Below, piece by piece: positions 10,339 to 18,544 of a stretch of 41,400 bases of DNA (positions are counted from its first letter, which is position 1; every line of letters begins with the position of its first letter). Made by a program: the position numbers and the translations under genes. Origin of the DNA: an uncultured SAR86 cluster bacterium (GTDB taxonomy: Bacteria > Pseudomonadota > Gammaproteobacteria > Magnimaribacterales > D2472); contig CAJQGY010000005.1 in the NCBI GenBank assembly GCA_905478015.1, forward strand, positions 1-41,400, in the 5' to 3' direction. Below the pieces are notes generated by a model, which did no database searches, was not told the DNA's origin, and saw only the letters and a list, made by a program, of their open reading frames with translations.

Positions 10339-11208
10339 TTGAATCTATCAACTCTTCTTTTTGAGGAAAGCAACTCAGTTGCGCTTATTACATTAAATAG
10401 GCCTAAAAAGCTTAATGCTTTTAATCAATCAATGCTTAAAGATTTTATAACTGTTTTAGATCACTGTGATGCTGATGATCATATTAAAGTTATTGTTATA
10501 ACCGGAGCAGGAAGAGCATTTTGTTCTGGAGCTGACCTTTCTGCAGGAAAAAATACCTTTAATGCTGAGTTTGATAATACTAAATCTTATTCAGAAGATT
10601 TTAATAGAGACTCAGGAGGAATATTGACATTAAGAATGTTAAACAGCCTCAAACCTATACTCATTGCATGCAATGGCCCTGCTGTAGGAGTTGGAGCGAC
10701 GCTGCAACTAGCAGCCGATATAAGGATAGCCTCAACGAATGCAAGTTTTAGCTTTCCATTTGCTAGAAGAGGAATTGCTCCAGACGCTTGCTCAAGCTGG
10801 TTTCTTCCAAAAATAGTTGGAATATCAAAAGCATTAGAGTGGTCATATTCAGGAGAGAAGGTCCTACCAGATGATGCACATAAAACAGGATTAATATCAT
10901 ACTTAACTAATCCTAATGACCTAATACCAAAAACACTGAATATAGCTAACAAGATAATTATTAATTCATCACCTGTTTCAATAGCAACTACACGTCAAAT
11001 GATGTGGTCGCTTTCATCATATCCTTCTCCCGAGGAAGCGCATATTATTGATAGTAAGGTTATTCAATCAAGAGGCGCTTCAACTGATGCTATCGAAGGA
11101 GTTATGTCTTTTTTAGAAAAGCGTAATGCAGTTTTTCCTAATAAAGTTTCTAAAGATATGCCAGATGTTTATCCATGGGTAAAATCAAAATTTGAAGAGG
11201 AGGACTAA
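10339..11208 (+). CDS. Crotonase-fold enoyl-CoA hydratase/isomerase-family protein
   Basis: The protein is 289 residues with a TTG start; AAGGAA lies about 8 nt upstream and no ATG fits. Crotonase landmarks are LNRPKKLNAF (residues 19-28), the first oxyanion-hole segment AFCSGADLS (60-68) and the second near GPAVGVGAT (113-121). The two catalytic glutamates of classical hydratases (rat E144 and E164) align to Thr121 and Phe141, so water addition is unlikely. An Asp in the APDA motif (D149) aligns with the catalytic Asp of PaaG-type isomerases. It is therefore more likely an acyl-CoA isomerase or a related enzyme; the substrate is unknown. It is one base upstream of the oxidoreductase gene, suggesting a two-gene unit. 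Confidence 0.85.
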   Translation: MNLSTLLFEESNSVALITLNRPKKLNAFNQSMLKDFITVLDHCDADDHIKVIVITGAGRAFCSGADLSAGKNTFNAEFDNTKSYSEDFNRDSGGILTLRMLNSLKPILIACNGPAVGVGATLQLAADIRIASTNASFSFPFARRGIAPDACSSWFLPKIVGISKALEWSYSGEKVLPDDAHKTGLISYLTNPNDLIPKTLNIANKIIINSSPVSIATTRQMMWSLSSYPSPEEAHIIDSKVIQSRGASTDAIEGVMSFLEKRNAVFPNKVSKDMPDVYPWVKSKFEEED

Positions 11209-11209
11209 A

Positions 11210-12289
11210 GTGTTGTTTGATAAATACACTCTTAATAAAACTGAATTAAGAAATCGAATTGTAATGGCTCCAATGACAAGAAACATGTCTCCAGGAGGCG
11301 TGCCAACACAAGATGTAATTGATTACTATGAAAGAAGGGCAAGAGCAAAGGTTGGTCTTATCATTACCGAAGGAATAGAGGTAAGCCATGACGCATCAAG
11401 CGCTTACCCAAATGTTCCAAGGCTTGATAGCGATTCTTCTAAAGACGCATGGAAAGCTCTAGTTAATGGCATTAAGGCAAATGATGGAGCTGTGATAGGG
11501 CAGCTATGGCATTGTGGCGGGTTTAGGAAGCCAGGCATGGGCCCTAATCCAAAAGTTCCAGGGCATACCGCCTCAGGCTTAACAAGGCCTGGCAAAAATG
11601 TTGCACATGCAATGACAGTTAAAGATATAAATGAAACTATAAATGCATATGCCGAAGATGCAAGAACATGCGAAGAAATTGGTTTTGATGGCATTGAAAT
11701 TCACGGCGCACATGGATATCTTATTGATAACTTTTTATGGGAAGGAACAAATCATAGGATTGACGATTATGGGGGCAGCATCGAAAAAAGAGCTAAGTTT
11801 GCCTCAGAGATTGTTAAAGCCATTAGAGCAAATGTCAGCAAGGACTTTATTGTTGGGTTTAGGTTTTCACAATGGAAACAGCAAGACTACACAGCAAGAC
11901 TGGCTAGAGATGCCATAGAGTTAACCAGAATGCTTAGTGGTCCAATTGATTCAGGGCTTGATTATTTACATTCAAGCATGAGGAGATATTGGGAAAGTGA
12001 GTTTGATGAAAACAATAATAATTTAGCATATTGGACTAAAAAAATATCAAAATTACCAACAATAAGTGTTGGAAGTGTCGGTTTAGACTCAGACTTTACT
12101 GACATGACAGCTCCGGCAGAAGTTTCAGGAATTGAAAGAGTGATTGAAGATATATCTGTTAGAAAATATGACCTTGTTGCAGTTGGAAGAGCTCTGTTGG
12201 CTGATCATGAGTGGGTGTTAAAAATGCAAGAGGGAAGGCTGAATGAAATTAAACCATATACATCAAATACCCTCAAAGAGTTTTATTAA
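11210..12289 (+). CDS. Old Yellow Enzyme-family NADH:flavin oxidoreductase
   Basis: The chosen GTG start at 11210 gives 359 residues (MLFDKYTLNKTELRNRIVMA). It is preceded by AGGAGG at 11198-11203 with a 6-nt spacer, which encodes the last residues of the upstream crotonase. A longer TTG-initiated reading from 11192 would overlap that gene and contain the ribosome binding site, so it is rejected. The FMN barrel signatures are GQLWHCGG and GFDGIEIHGAHGYLIDNFLW followed by NHRIDDYGGSIEKR. OYE-family enzymes reduce activated alkenes such as enones or enoates with NAD(P)H. Pairing with a crotonase suggests acyl-CoA or terpenoid-type metabolism, but the substrate cannot be read. It ends directly against fabB. 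Confidence 0.9.
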   Translation: MLFDKYTLNKTELRNRIVMAPMTRNMSPGGVPTQDVIDYYERRARAKVGLIITEGIEVSHDASSAYPNVPRLDSDSSKDAWKALVNGIKANDGAVIGQLWHCGGFRKPGMGPNPKVPGHTASGLTRPGKNVAHAMTVKDINETINAYAEDARTCEEIGFDGIEIHGAHGYLIDNFLWEGTNHRIDDYGGSIEKRAKFASEIVKAIRANVSKDFIVGFRFSQWKQQDYTARLARDAIELTRMLSGPIDSGLDYLHSSMRRYWESEFDENNNNLAYWTKKISKLPTISVGSVGLDSDFTDMTAPAEVSGIERVIEDISVRKYDLVAVGRALLADHEWVLKMQEGRLNEIKPYTSNTLKEFY

Positions 12290-13498
12290 CTAATATCTTG
12301 AAAGAATAAGTGTTGCGTTAGTTCCACCAAAACCAAATGAATTACTCATAACATTATCAAGTTTCTGTTCACGAGTTTCCTGATTAATATTAAGTCCATT
12401 AGCCTCATCTACTAAATTAGTAATATTTATTGATGGAGCGATGAAACCTTCATTAATCATCATTATTGAATAAATTGCCTCTTGTGCACCTGTTGCTCCC
12501 AAAGAATGTCCTGTCATAGATTTTGTAGAGCTTATAATTGGCGCATCACTCCCAAACACACGCTGAATTGCACCTAGCTCAGCCAAATCTCCAACTGGAG
12601 TACTTGTTCCATGTGCATTTATATAATCTACAGAGCCTCCAGAGGACTTTAATGCACCTTGCATACATCTTTCAGCCCCCTCACCAGAAGGAGCAACCAT
12701 GTCATACCCATCAGAATTAGCAAAATAACCTGATAAAGTTGCCAAGATGTTTGCACCTCTTTTTTTTGCATGCTCTTCCTCTTCGAGAACTAACATTCCA
12801 GCGCCTCCTGAGATAACAAAACCATCTCTATTTTTATCAAAAGCCCTAGATGCAAGATCCGGTGTTTCATTGAAATTGGATGATAGAGCTCCCATGGCAT
12901 CAAAGAGGCTTGATGAACTCCAATGCTCATCCTCACCTCCACCAACTATAACAATATCCTGCTGCCCAGATTTAATTAAATCAGACCCGTGACCAATACA
13001 ATGAGCGCTGGTAGAGCATGCAGAGGAGATAGAGTAGTTAACACCTTGTAATTTAAATGCTGTTCCCAATATTGCAGCAACAGTACTACCCATTGTTTTT
13101 GTCACTGCATATGGGCCAACTCTCTTAGGCCCTTTTTCTCTTGTTATATCTGCGGTGACAGTTTGCGTTCTTGTAGATGCGCCACCAGAACCCGCAACAA
13201 TACCAACCCTAGGATTTGAAAGAGCATCTTCTGATATGCCTGACATTTCTATTGCATCTAATGCTGCAAGGTAGGAGTATGCAGCAGTTTCACCCATAAA
13301 TCTTAAAAGCTTTCTATCTATTAAACCTTTTAATTCAATATTCATACTTCCTGATACATGACTTCTAAAATTCATTTCCTTGTATATATCATTTGCAACT
13401 ATGCCTGATTTGCCATTTTGCAAACTATCCAAAACTTCAACATAGGTATTACCAATACAAGATTTAATACCTATTCCTGTTACAACTACATTTTTCAT
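12290..13498 (-). CDS. fabB: 3-oxoacyl-[acyl-carrier-protein] synthase I (FabB)
   Basis: The 402-residue beta-ketoacyl-ACP synthase has the Cys-His-His triad at C161 (SSACSTSAH), H296 ([11 protein letters not shown]) and H331 ([12 protein letters not shown]), close to E. coli FabB positions 163/298/333. Direct linkage to fabA supports FabB rather than FabF: together they make unsaturated fatty acids, with FabB elongating the cis-3-decenoyl product of FabA. The ATG overlaps the fabA stop by one base. The stop abuts the convergent oxidoreductase stop with no spacer. Confidence 0.95.
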   Translation of the reverse strand: MKNVVVTGIGIKSCIGNTYVEVLDSLQNGKSGIVANDIYKEMNFRSHVSGSMNIELKGLIDRKLLRFMGETAAYSYLAALDAIEMSGISEDALSNPRVGIVAGSGGASTRTQTVTADITREKGPKRVGPYAVTKTMGSTVAAILGTAFKLQGVNYSISSACSTSAHCIGHGSDLIKSGQQDIVIVGGGEDEHWSSSSLFDAMGALSSNFNETPDLASRAFDKNRDGFVISGGAGMLVLEEEEHAKKRGANILATLSGYFANSDGYDMVAPSGEGAERCMQGALKSSGGSVDYINAHGTSTPVGDLAELGAIQRVFGSDAPIISSTKSMTGHSLGATGAQEAIYSIMMINEGFIAPSINITNLVDEANGLNINQETREQKLDNVMSNSFGFGGTNATLILSRY

Positions 13499-14019
13499 TA
13501 AAAATTACTCGTATCTTTAAATAAGCCTACTTTAAGATTTTCAGCTGAATATACTTCTCTACCATCAACAAACATTTTACCATTTGCCAATCCTAATACA
13601 GCACCTCTATTAATAACTCTTTTTATATCTAGTTCATATCTTACTTTTTTTGCTGTAGGGAGCACCTGACCAAAAAACTTAATTTTTTCCGCACCAAGAG
13701 CTCTCCCAACTCCTGGCAATCCTGACCATAACAAAAAGAAGCCAAGCAATTGCCACATTGCATCTAAACCAAGACACCCTGGCATTACTGGGTCACCTTT
13801 AAAATGACAATCAAAGAACCATAAATCAGGTTTTATATCTAGTTCTGCAATAATTTTACCCTTACCAAATTGACCACCATCATTGTTAATTAAGGATATT
13901 AGATCAAACATGAGCATGTTGTCAGAAGGGAGTTTCCCATCCTCCTTACTAAATAAATTACCATTAGCACATTCAATAATGGATTCTTTTGAATAATAAT
14001 TTTCTGGACTAAAGGTCAT
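13498..14019 (-). CDS. fabA: 3-hydroxydecanoyl-ACP dehydratase/isomerase
   Basis: The 173-residue hot-dog-fold enzyme has catalytic His72 ([15 protein letters not shown]) and Asp86 (GLDAMWQ), matching the H70/D84 pair of E. coli FabA, and [13 protein letters not shown] along the acyl tunnel. It dehydrates 3-hydroxydecanoyl-ACP and isomerises trans-2 to cis-3-decenoyl-ACP, the branch point for unsaturated fatty acids. The length matches the family (about 172). Its ATG overlaps the ispB stop by 4 nt and its stop overlaps the fabB ATG, so the three genes look translationally coupled. Confidence 0.96.
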   Translation of the reverse strand: MTFSPENYYSKESIIECANGNLFSKEDGKLPSDNMLMFDLISLINNDGGQFGKGKIIAELDIKPDLWFFDCHFKGDPVMPGCLGLDAMWQLLGFFLLWSGLPGVGRALGAEKIKFFGQVLPTAKKVRYELDIKRVINRGAVLGLANGKMFVDGREVYSAENLKVGLFKDTSNF

Positions 14020-14957
14020 TTTTTTCTATTTAGCGAGTTATCTAACAAGTTTAACATCTCATCATTAACAATTTTATTTTTTATTGAGCATGCAGATACC
14101 TCAGCTTTTTTCATAAAGCTAATAGCTAAATTTTCAGTCTCTTCCAATCCACCTAATTTCAAAACTAACTCATAAAGTTTTATATTGTCTATGGAATCAT
14201 CACCTAAGAATTTTTTTAATTCTTTTTTTTCAGCAGAGCTTCCATTTAGATATGCAAAGTAAAAAGGATACGTTATTTTTTTTTCCTTAATATCCTGAAA
14301 GTTTGGTTTTCCAGAATAGCTATCTATTTGATAATCCAATAAGTCATCTTTAATTTGAAATAAAATGCCAAGATTTTTTGAAAAATTAGTAGAATGTTTA
14401 ATATAGCTTCTAGTTCCACCAGCTAATATAGCTCCAGATTTTGCCGCAGCCTCAAAAAGTCTTCCTGTTTTAAAGTAGCTAATTTTTAAAAGGTAAGGTA
14501 GATCTATATTTATATTATTTATTGAGTCTAATTGAATCAGTTCGCCTTTAGAAATATCATTTGTGGCATCTGAAAGCTCTTCAAGAATCTTCATATTATC
14601 AAGACCAACCATCATCATAAATGCTTTTGAGTATATGTAATCACCAATAAGCACACTATGTGAATTAGTCCATATACTATTCACAGATGCATTACCTCTT
14701 CTTACCGCCGATGAGTCAACAACATCATCATGAACCAATGTAGCAGTATGTAATAGCTCAATAACTGCAGCCAATTTTAATCTTTTTACGCCTTTTCTTC
14801 TATCAATAGAAGAGGTCAGTAAAGATAAGCGAGCCCTTATCTGTTTCCCACTTGATTTAAATATATAGTCATAAAGATTAGAAATAATCTCCTCTTCAAT
14901 GATCTCATTTTTAAGAACTTTTCTTACTAGTAGTAATTCTTTATTTAAATTATTAAT
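14016..14957 (-). CDS. ispB: Octaprenyl/polyprenyl diphosphate synthase, non-canonical start proposed
   Basis: This trans-prenyltransferase would make the side chain of ubiquinone. Both aspartate-rich motifs are present: [10 protein letters not shown] and [11 protein letters not shown]. The first TTG (14774) would cut off helices that carry the IPP-binding motif, yet the frame stays open upstream to a stop at 14973-14975 and encodes that missing region, including [10 protein letters not shown]. No ATG, GTG or TTG occurs in this stretch. I propose ATT at 14957, preceded by AGGG at 14966-14969 with an 8-nt spacer and a TATAAT at 14992-14997, giving about 313 residues (E. coli IspB 323). The identity is firm; the exact start is inference. 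It is divergent from rplU, as in E. coli. Confidence 0.82.
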   Translation of the reverse strand: MNNLNKELLLVRKVLKNEIIEEEIISNLYDYIFKSSGKQIRARLSLLTSSIDRRKGVKRLKLAAVIELLHTATLVHDDVVDSSAVRRGNASVNSIWTNSHSVLIGDYIYSKAFMMMVGLDNMKILEELSDATNDISKGELIQLDSINNINIDLPYLLKISYFKTGRLFEAAAKSGAILAGGTRSYIKHSTNFSKNLGILFQIKDDLLDYQIDSYSGKPNFQDIKEKKITYPFYFAYLNGSSAEKKELKKFLGDDSIDNIKLYELVLKLGGLEETENLAISFMKKAEVSACSIKNKIVNDEMLNLLDNSLNRKK

Positions 14958-14991
14958 CTTCCGAACCCTGTATTAAATTAATTAAAGCAAA

Positions 14992-14997
14992 ATTATA
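14992..14997 (-). promoter_or_regulatory. Candidate -10 element for ispB-fabA-fabB
   Basis: The minus strand reads TATAAT, a perfect -10, preceded by TG. The -35 region (around 15015-15020) is weak. A start site about 7 nt downstream (near 14985) would leave a leader of roughly 28 nt before the proposed ATT codon of ispB, with AGGG inside it. Confidence 0.45.
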
Positions 14998-15005
14998 CAT
15001 AAGTA

Positions 15006-15034
15006 TTGATAAATTCTTCATTAAAGCGTATATT
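15006..15034 (+). promoter_or_regulatory. Sigma-70-type promoter for rplU-rpmA-obgE
   Basis: TTGATA at 15006-15011 and TATATT at 15029-15034 are separated by exactly 17 bp, close to consensus. Transcription would start near 15041, leaving a leader of about 17 nt before the rplU ATG. It lies in the 100-bp spacer shared with the divergent ispB gene. Confidence 0.65.
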
Positions 15035-15057
15035 TTGCCACCTTTAGAGATATTAAT

Positions 15058-15378
15058 ATGTATGCAGTAATAGAAACAGGCGGAAAACAACACAAAATAG
15101 AAAAAGGTATGAAATTACCTGTAGATTTATTAAAGGATGAGCCAGGCTCAAAAGTTACCTTTGATAATGTTTTACTATATGTTGATGGTGAAAATGTCGA
15201 GATAGGACAACCTTATCTTGCAAATGTTAAAGTCACTGCTGAAGTTGTAGATATCGTAAAGTCAGAAAAAATATCAGTTCTTAGATTTAGAAGAAGAAAG
15301 CATAGCATGAGAAAAATAGGCCATAGAGCTAGACATTCTCAAGTTGAAATCAAAGATATTAAAATAGAGAGCAAATAA
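15058..15378 (+). CDS. rplU: 50S ribosomal protein L21
   Basis: The 106-residue product begins [17 protein letters not shown] and has [25 protein letters not shown], the conserved L21 basic region. L21 binds 23S rRNA with L20. It is divergent from ispB and followed by rpmA and obgE, the standard proteobacterial cluster. Its TAA shares one base with the rpmA ATG (TAATG). Confidence 0.97.
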   Translation: MYAVIETGGKQHKIEKGMKLPVDLLKDEPGSKVTFDNVLLYVDGENVEIGQPYLANVKVTAEVVDIVKSEKISVLRFRRRKHSMRKIGHRARHSQVEIKDIKIESK

Positions 15379-15635
15379 TGGCACATAAAAAAGCAGGTGG
15401 TTCCAGTAAGAACGGAAGAGATTCCAACGCCAAAAGACTTGGCGTAAAAAGATTTGGCGGACAAACAGTTAAGGCTGGTGAGATTCTTATTCGTCAAAGA
15501 GGAACTAATACACATCCTGGTATAAATGTAGGCATAGGCAAAGACGATACTTTATTTGCTAAAGCTGAAGGGGTTGTTCAATTTACTTATAAAGGCCCTA
15601 AAAGTAGAAAAACTGCCAACGTTATACCTGCATAA
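15378..15635 (+). CDS. rpmA: 50S ribosomal protein L27
   Basis: The 85-residue protein begins [20 protein letters not shown], the flexible N-terminus that reaches the peptidyl-transferase centre, and continues with [20 protein letters not shown]. The length is that of E. coli L27 (85). There is no N-terminal cleavage extension of the Firmicute type. It is coupled to rplU by a one-base overlap. Confidence 0.97.
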   Translation: MAHKKAGGSSKNGRDSNAKRLGVKRFGGQTVKAGEILIRQRGTNTHPGINVGIGKDDTLFAKAEGVVQFTYKGPKSRKTANVIPA

Positions 15636-15651
15636 CGTTTTTTAAAGCCCC

Positions 15652-16674
15652 ATGAATTTTATAGACGAGGCCTTTCTCGAAGTTAGGGCTGGAAATGGTG
15701 GCGCCGGCGCATCAAGTTTTAGAAGAGAAAAATACATACCTTTCGGCGGCCCCGATGGCGGAGATGGTGGAAAGGGTGGAAATATTGTATTTAAAGTAAA
15801 TAAAAACAAAAACACATTAATAGATTTTCAAAATAAAAGGGTTTTTATTGCCAAAAATGGTAGGCCAGGTTCTGGAAAAAATAAATCAGGAGCGGCCGCT
15901 GAAGATATGGTTATCGACATTCCTAAAGGAACCGTAATATACGATGACTTTTCAAACGAGGAGTTAATCGACTGCTGCGATTCAGATATATCATACACAG
16001 TAGCTATAGGTGGCGATGGGGGTCAGGGTAACGCTAGATTTAAATCTAGTACAAATCAATCTCCTAGAAAGTTTACGCTAGGGTTTGAGGGTGAGATAAG
16101 AAATATAAGGCTTGAATTAAAATCTCTTGCTGATGTTGGTTTGGTTGGATTTCCTAATGCAGGAAAATCAACATTCTTAAATAGAGTTTCTTCTGCAAGA
16201 CCTAAGATCGGAAGCTATCCCTTTACAACACTGAGGCCTCATCTAGGAACTATTCAAGGTTCAGATTCAAGCTATGTCATAGCAGATATTCCTGGATTAA
16301 TTGAAGGCGCATCAGATGGTGCGGGATTAGGTATAAAATTTCTTCAGCATATTTCAAGAACAGGTTTATTGCTTATATTTGTTGATCTATTTGCAACAGA
16401 TGAAAATGATCCAGTTGAGCAAATAGAATTACTTAAGAATGAGTTAAGTAAGTATAAGGAAGATTTGACCCAAAAAGTTTCATGGATAGTTTGTAATAAA
16501 ATAGATTTGATGCAAGAAAGTGAAGTTGAAGCAATATCAAAAAGTATTCAAGAAAAATTAGGTATAAATAAAGAAGATATATTTTTTATTTCAGCAGCCA
16601 CTGGCGAGGGAACGAAAGAAATTCTTCAATCTCTTGAAGAGGTAATTGCAAAAGAAAGAGAGGAATTATCCTAG
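15652..16674 (+). CDS. obgE: Obg-family GTPase, ribosome assembly
   Basis: The 340-residue protein has the Gly-rich Obg fold (residues 1-158; GGPDGGDGGKGG) and a G domain with the P-loop GFPNAGKST (166-174), switch II DIPGLIEGA and NKID. It lacks the long acidic C-terminal extension of E. coli ObgE (390 residues). Obg GTPases act in late 50S assembly and stress signalling, fitting its place after rplU-rpmA. The last 9 nt, including the stop, overlap the 3' end of the convergent rpsT. Confidence 0.95.
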   Translation: MNFIDEAFLEVRAGNGGAGASSFRREKYIPFGGPDGGDGGKGGNIVFKVNKNKNTLIDFQNKRVFIAKNGRPGSGKNKSGAAAEDMVIDIPKGTVIYDDFSNEELIDCCDSDISYTVAIGGDGGQGNARFKSSTNQSPRKFTLGFEGEIRNIRLELKSLADVGLVGFPNAGKSTFLNRVSSARPKIGSYPFTTLRPHLGTIQGSDSSYVIADIPGLIEGASDGAGLGIKFLQHISRTGLLLIFVDLFATDENDPVEQIELLKNELSKYKEDLTQKVSWIVCNKIDLMQESEVEAISKSIQEKLGINKEDIFFISAATGEGTKEILQSLEEVIAKEREELS

Positions 16675-16929
16675 GTTTTTTACCGCTTTTGATAGTCTGC
16701 TTTTTGTTCTAGCGGCAGCATTTTTATGTATAACTTTTTTTGAAGCTGAGGAATCTAACACTTTTTCTGCTTTAACAAGGTTTTCTTTAGCCTTAACAGC
16801 ATCGTTTTCATCAATACTTGCACGAACTGCTTTTACAGCTGTTCTTACTACTGATCTCTGAGCATGCCTTAGCTTGTAAGTCTGTGCATTTTGTTTTGCT
16901 CTTTTGCTTGCTTGTTTTGAGTTAGCCAT
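16666..16929 (-). CDS. rpsT: 30S ribosomal protein S20
   Basis: The 87-residue basic helical protein begins MANSKQASKRAKQNAQTYKL and has VIHKNAAARTKSRLSKAVKNL at the end, matching S20 in sequence and length. It binds 16S rRNA at the bottom of the 30S. It starts with ATG (E. coli uses TTG) and no clear Shine-Dalgarno site is visible. It is a single-gene unit; its stop region overlaps the obgE end by 9 nt. Confidence 0.96.
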   Translation of the reverse strand: MANSKQASKRAKQNAQTYKLRHAQRSVVRTAVKAVRASIDENDAVKAKENLVKAEKVLDSSASKKVIHKNAAARTKSRLSKAVKNLG

Positions 16930-16966
16930 AATTAATAAATTTTAAAGAACCGTAGTTTAATGATCT

Positions 16967-16994
16967 AAGATAGATATGTCTAGAAAAATGTAAA
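16967..16994 (-). promoter_or_regulatory. Candidate sigma-70 promoter for rpsT
   Basis: On the minus strand TTTACA (16994-16989) and TATCTT (16972-16967) are 16 bp apart. The predicted start near 16960 would give a leader of about 30 nt. The spacing is slightly short and the -10 imperfect. Confidence 0.45.
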
Positions 16995-16998
16995 TAAT

Positions 16999-17508
16999 TT
17001 ATTCTAGAAGCTTTCTAGCTCTATTTACACAATCGGCAGCAGGATTCCAAAACCACCCCTTAGGATCCCAAGCTCTTCCATGAGCAAGAAACATGCATTT
17101 AGAGTATGCATTTTTAGCAAGATTGATTTTACCTATTTCTTCTAATGACCTTGCTTTGGCCCATAAAGCCATTGACACATCATTAACAGCATAGTTTTTA
17201 TGTATCTTTTCTTTCTCATTTCTGGTGACCCTGCCAATAGGTGGGTATTTAACTTTATTTGCATCAAGCTCTTTTTGCATAATTACCGCTTCTGTAGCAA
17301 AAACATCAAAGCATGCATCCACAATATGTATAGCTTCTTCAAATTGATTTTGAGCAAAAGATTCAATAGCTTCGCTAGCCCAATATGCAGAATCACCCAT
17401 CTCAGGATCACTTGAATAACATTGAAAGTCTCCGTGATTACCATCAGCAGTAATATTTGTAGAATATAGAATCACTACAAGCGTCATATATAAATTATTG
17501 ATTTTCAT
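16999..17508 (-). CDS. Exported protein of unknown function, TPR-like helices
   Basis: I do not recognise a named family. The 169 residues begin with a short charged n-region and a hydrophobic stretch (residues 6-17) followed by NITADG, consistent with a cleaved signal peptide and no lipobox. The mature part has four cysteines (30, 66, 138, 160), an even number that could form two disulfides in the periplasm. Two helix pairs look like tetratricopeptide repeats: about residues 42-70 and 107-140 (ALWAKARSLEEIGKINLAKN). An aromatic C-terminal block, RAWDPKGWFWNPAADC, is distinctive. It lies alone between rpsT and ssrA on the same strand. Confidence 0.75.
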   Translation of the reverse strand: MKINNLYMTLVVILYSTNITADGNHGDFQCYSSDPEMGDSAYWASEAIESFAQNQFEEAIHIVDACFDVFATEAVIMQKELDANKVKYPPIGRVTRNEKEKIHKNYAVNDVSMALWAKARSLEEIGKINLAKNAYSKCMFLAHGRAWDPKGWFWNPAADCVNRARKLLE

Positions 17509-17627
17509 AATTATTTTTTTAGATTAATTTTTGAAGTAAAGATATATTATTTAAAGAATCTTTGCAACATAGCAGGGATAGTGCCCATTTTTAAATTTAG
17601 ACCCCTGCATTCAGCTCGAGCAAAATA

Positions 17628-17975
17628 TGGTGGAGGCGGCGGGAATTGAACCCGCGTCCGCTAATCCTTCAGCCTAACTTCTACATGCATAGCTCACCCA
17701 ATTGGCTTTTTAACTTTAACGACCCGAGGAGCAGGGTGTAAAAGCGAGCTTGATTAATTTAACCAAACTGTGTCCAAGCAACACAGCTTGGCTGGACTAT
17801 GTGATTTGCCGATGCTTCAAACCATAGTCAATTCTGGCATCGGTTAGCATTAAGCTGCTAAAGCGTAGTTGTCGTTATTTGCAACTAAATTTTTTGTAGT
17901 ATGTTTTACAAGAATTACCACAATCTTGGCATGCGCTTTGGAGTCCAGTAGAAACGTCGAACCCTGTTCGCCCCC
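17628..17975 (-). ncRNA. ssrA: Transfer-messenger RNA (tmRNA)
   Basis: The 348-nt RNA frees stalled ribosomes and tags incomplete proteins. On the minus strand the 5' end GGGGGCG pairs over 7 bp with CGCCTCC before the encoded CCA (17630-17628). The third pair is G-U, the alanine identity element. The T-arm reads GGTTCAATTCCCGCC. The tag frame starts at GCA (17882) and ends in TAA (17850), encoding ANNDNYALAA; E. coli encodes ANDENYALAA. It lies just downstream of smpB on the same strand, as in E. coli. The ends are placed from the acceptor-stem pairing. Confidence 0.96.
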
Positions 17976-17987
17976 ATAGGGATGAAG

Positions 17988-17993
17988 ATTATA
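17988..17993 (-). promoter_or_regulatory. Candidate -10 element for ssrA
   Basis: The minus strand has TATAAT directly preceded by TG, 12 nt before the mature tmRNA 5' end. This would leave a few leader bases for removal by RNase P. The -35 is poor. It lies in the 51-nt spacer between smpB and ssrA. Confidence 0.5.
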
Positions 17994-18026
17994 CAGTATT
18001 ACTTAAAATTTTTTGTTGGGTGGTTA

Positions 18027-18491
18027 TTATTTTTTAGCTTGTTTGAGAATTCTTCCTTGATCACGCTCCCAATCTCTCTTTTTTATATCCTGCCTTTGAT
18101 CTCGCATTTTCTTTCCTTTACCAGTAGCAATATCGCACTTTATATGATTTTCTTTCCAATACATGGATGTCATGATAATTGTAAGATTTTTCTCATTCTT
18201 AAGCTTTTGTAATTCTGCAATTTCTTTTTTCTTTAGGAGTAATTTTCTTGTCCTAAGAGGATCAACATTGAAATCTTTTAATGATGCTGGAGGGTCTATT
18301 TTAATACCAAATAACCAAGCCTCATCTCTCTTAAAAGTTACATAACTATTCTTTACATCAATTTTTCCATCTCTAAGAGATTTAACTTCCCATCCCTCTA
18401 AAACAATTCCAGCTTGATATGCTTGACCTAGTGTATAGTTTCTTGATGCAGTTTTATTCTTTACAATTAATGCAGGCTTATCATTAGACAT
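18027..18491 (-). CDS. smpB: SsrA-binding protein SmpB
   Basis: The 154-residue protein shows the SmpB pattern: KNKTASRNYTLGQAYQAGIV, LEGWEVKSLRDGKIDVKNSYV, and a basic C-terminal tail (KKMRDQRQDIKKRDWERDQG) that mimics the missing mRNA in the decoding site. It delivers tmRNA to stalled ribosomes. It sits upstream of ssrA on the same strand. AAGGA lies 12 nt before the ATG, a rather long spacing. Confidence 0.96.
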   Translation of the reverse strand: MSNDKPALIVKNKTASRNYTLGQAYQAGIVLEGWEVKSLRDGKIDVKNSYVTFKRDEAWLFGIKIDPPASLKDFNVDPLRTRKLLLKKKEIAELQKLKNEKNLTIIMTSMYWKENHIKCDIATGKGKKMRDQRQDIKKRDWERDQGRILKQAKK

Positions 18492-18544
18492 ATCTTTATT
18501 ATGTCCTTAGATATATCTTGTGCAAGAAAAATATTAAATAAAAA

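Noticed and set aside
11192-11209. TTG start for the OYE-type gene at 11192
   Set aside because: It would put the AGGAGG site inside the coding region. GTG at 11210 is correctly spaced and begins the family-typical N-terminus.
14016-14774. Truncated 252-residue ispB starting at TTG 14774
   Set aside because: It would lose the IPP-binding motif, although the upstream open frame encodes it.
17572-17608. GCAGGG/CCCTGC inverted repeat downstream of ssrA as its terminator
   Set aside because: The loop is 25 nt and no T-run follows on the minus strand. It may help 3' processing, but I cannot support a terminator call.
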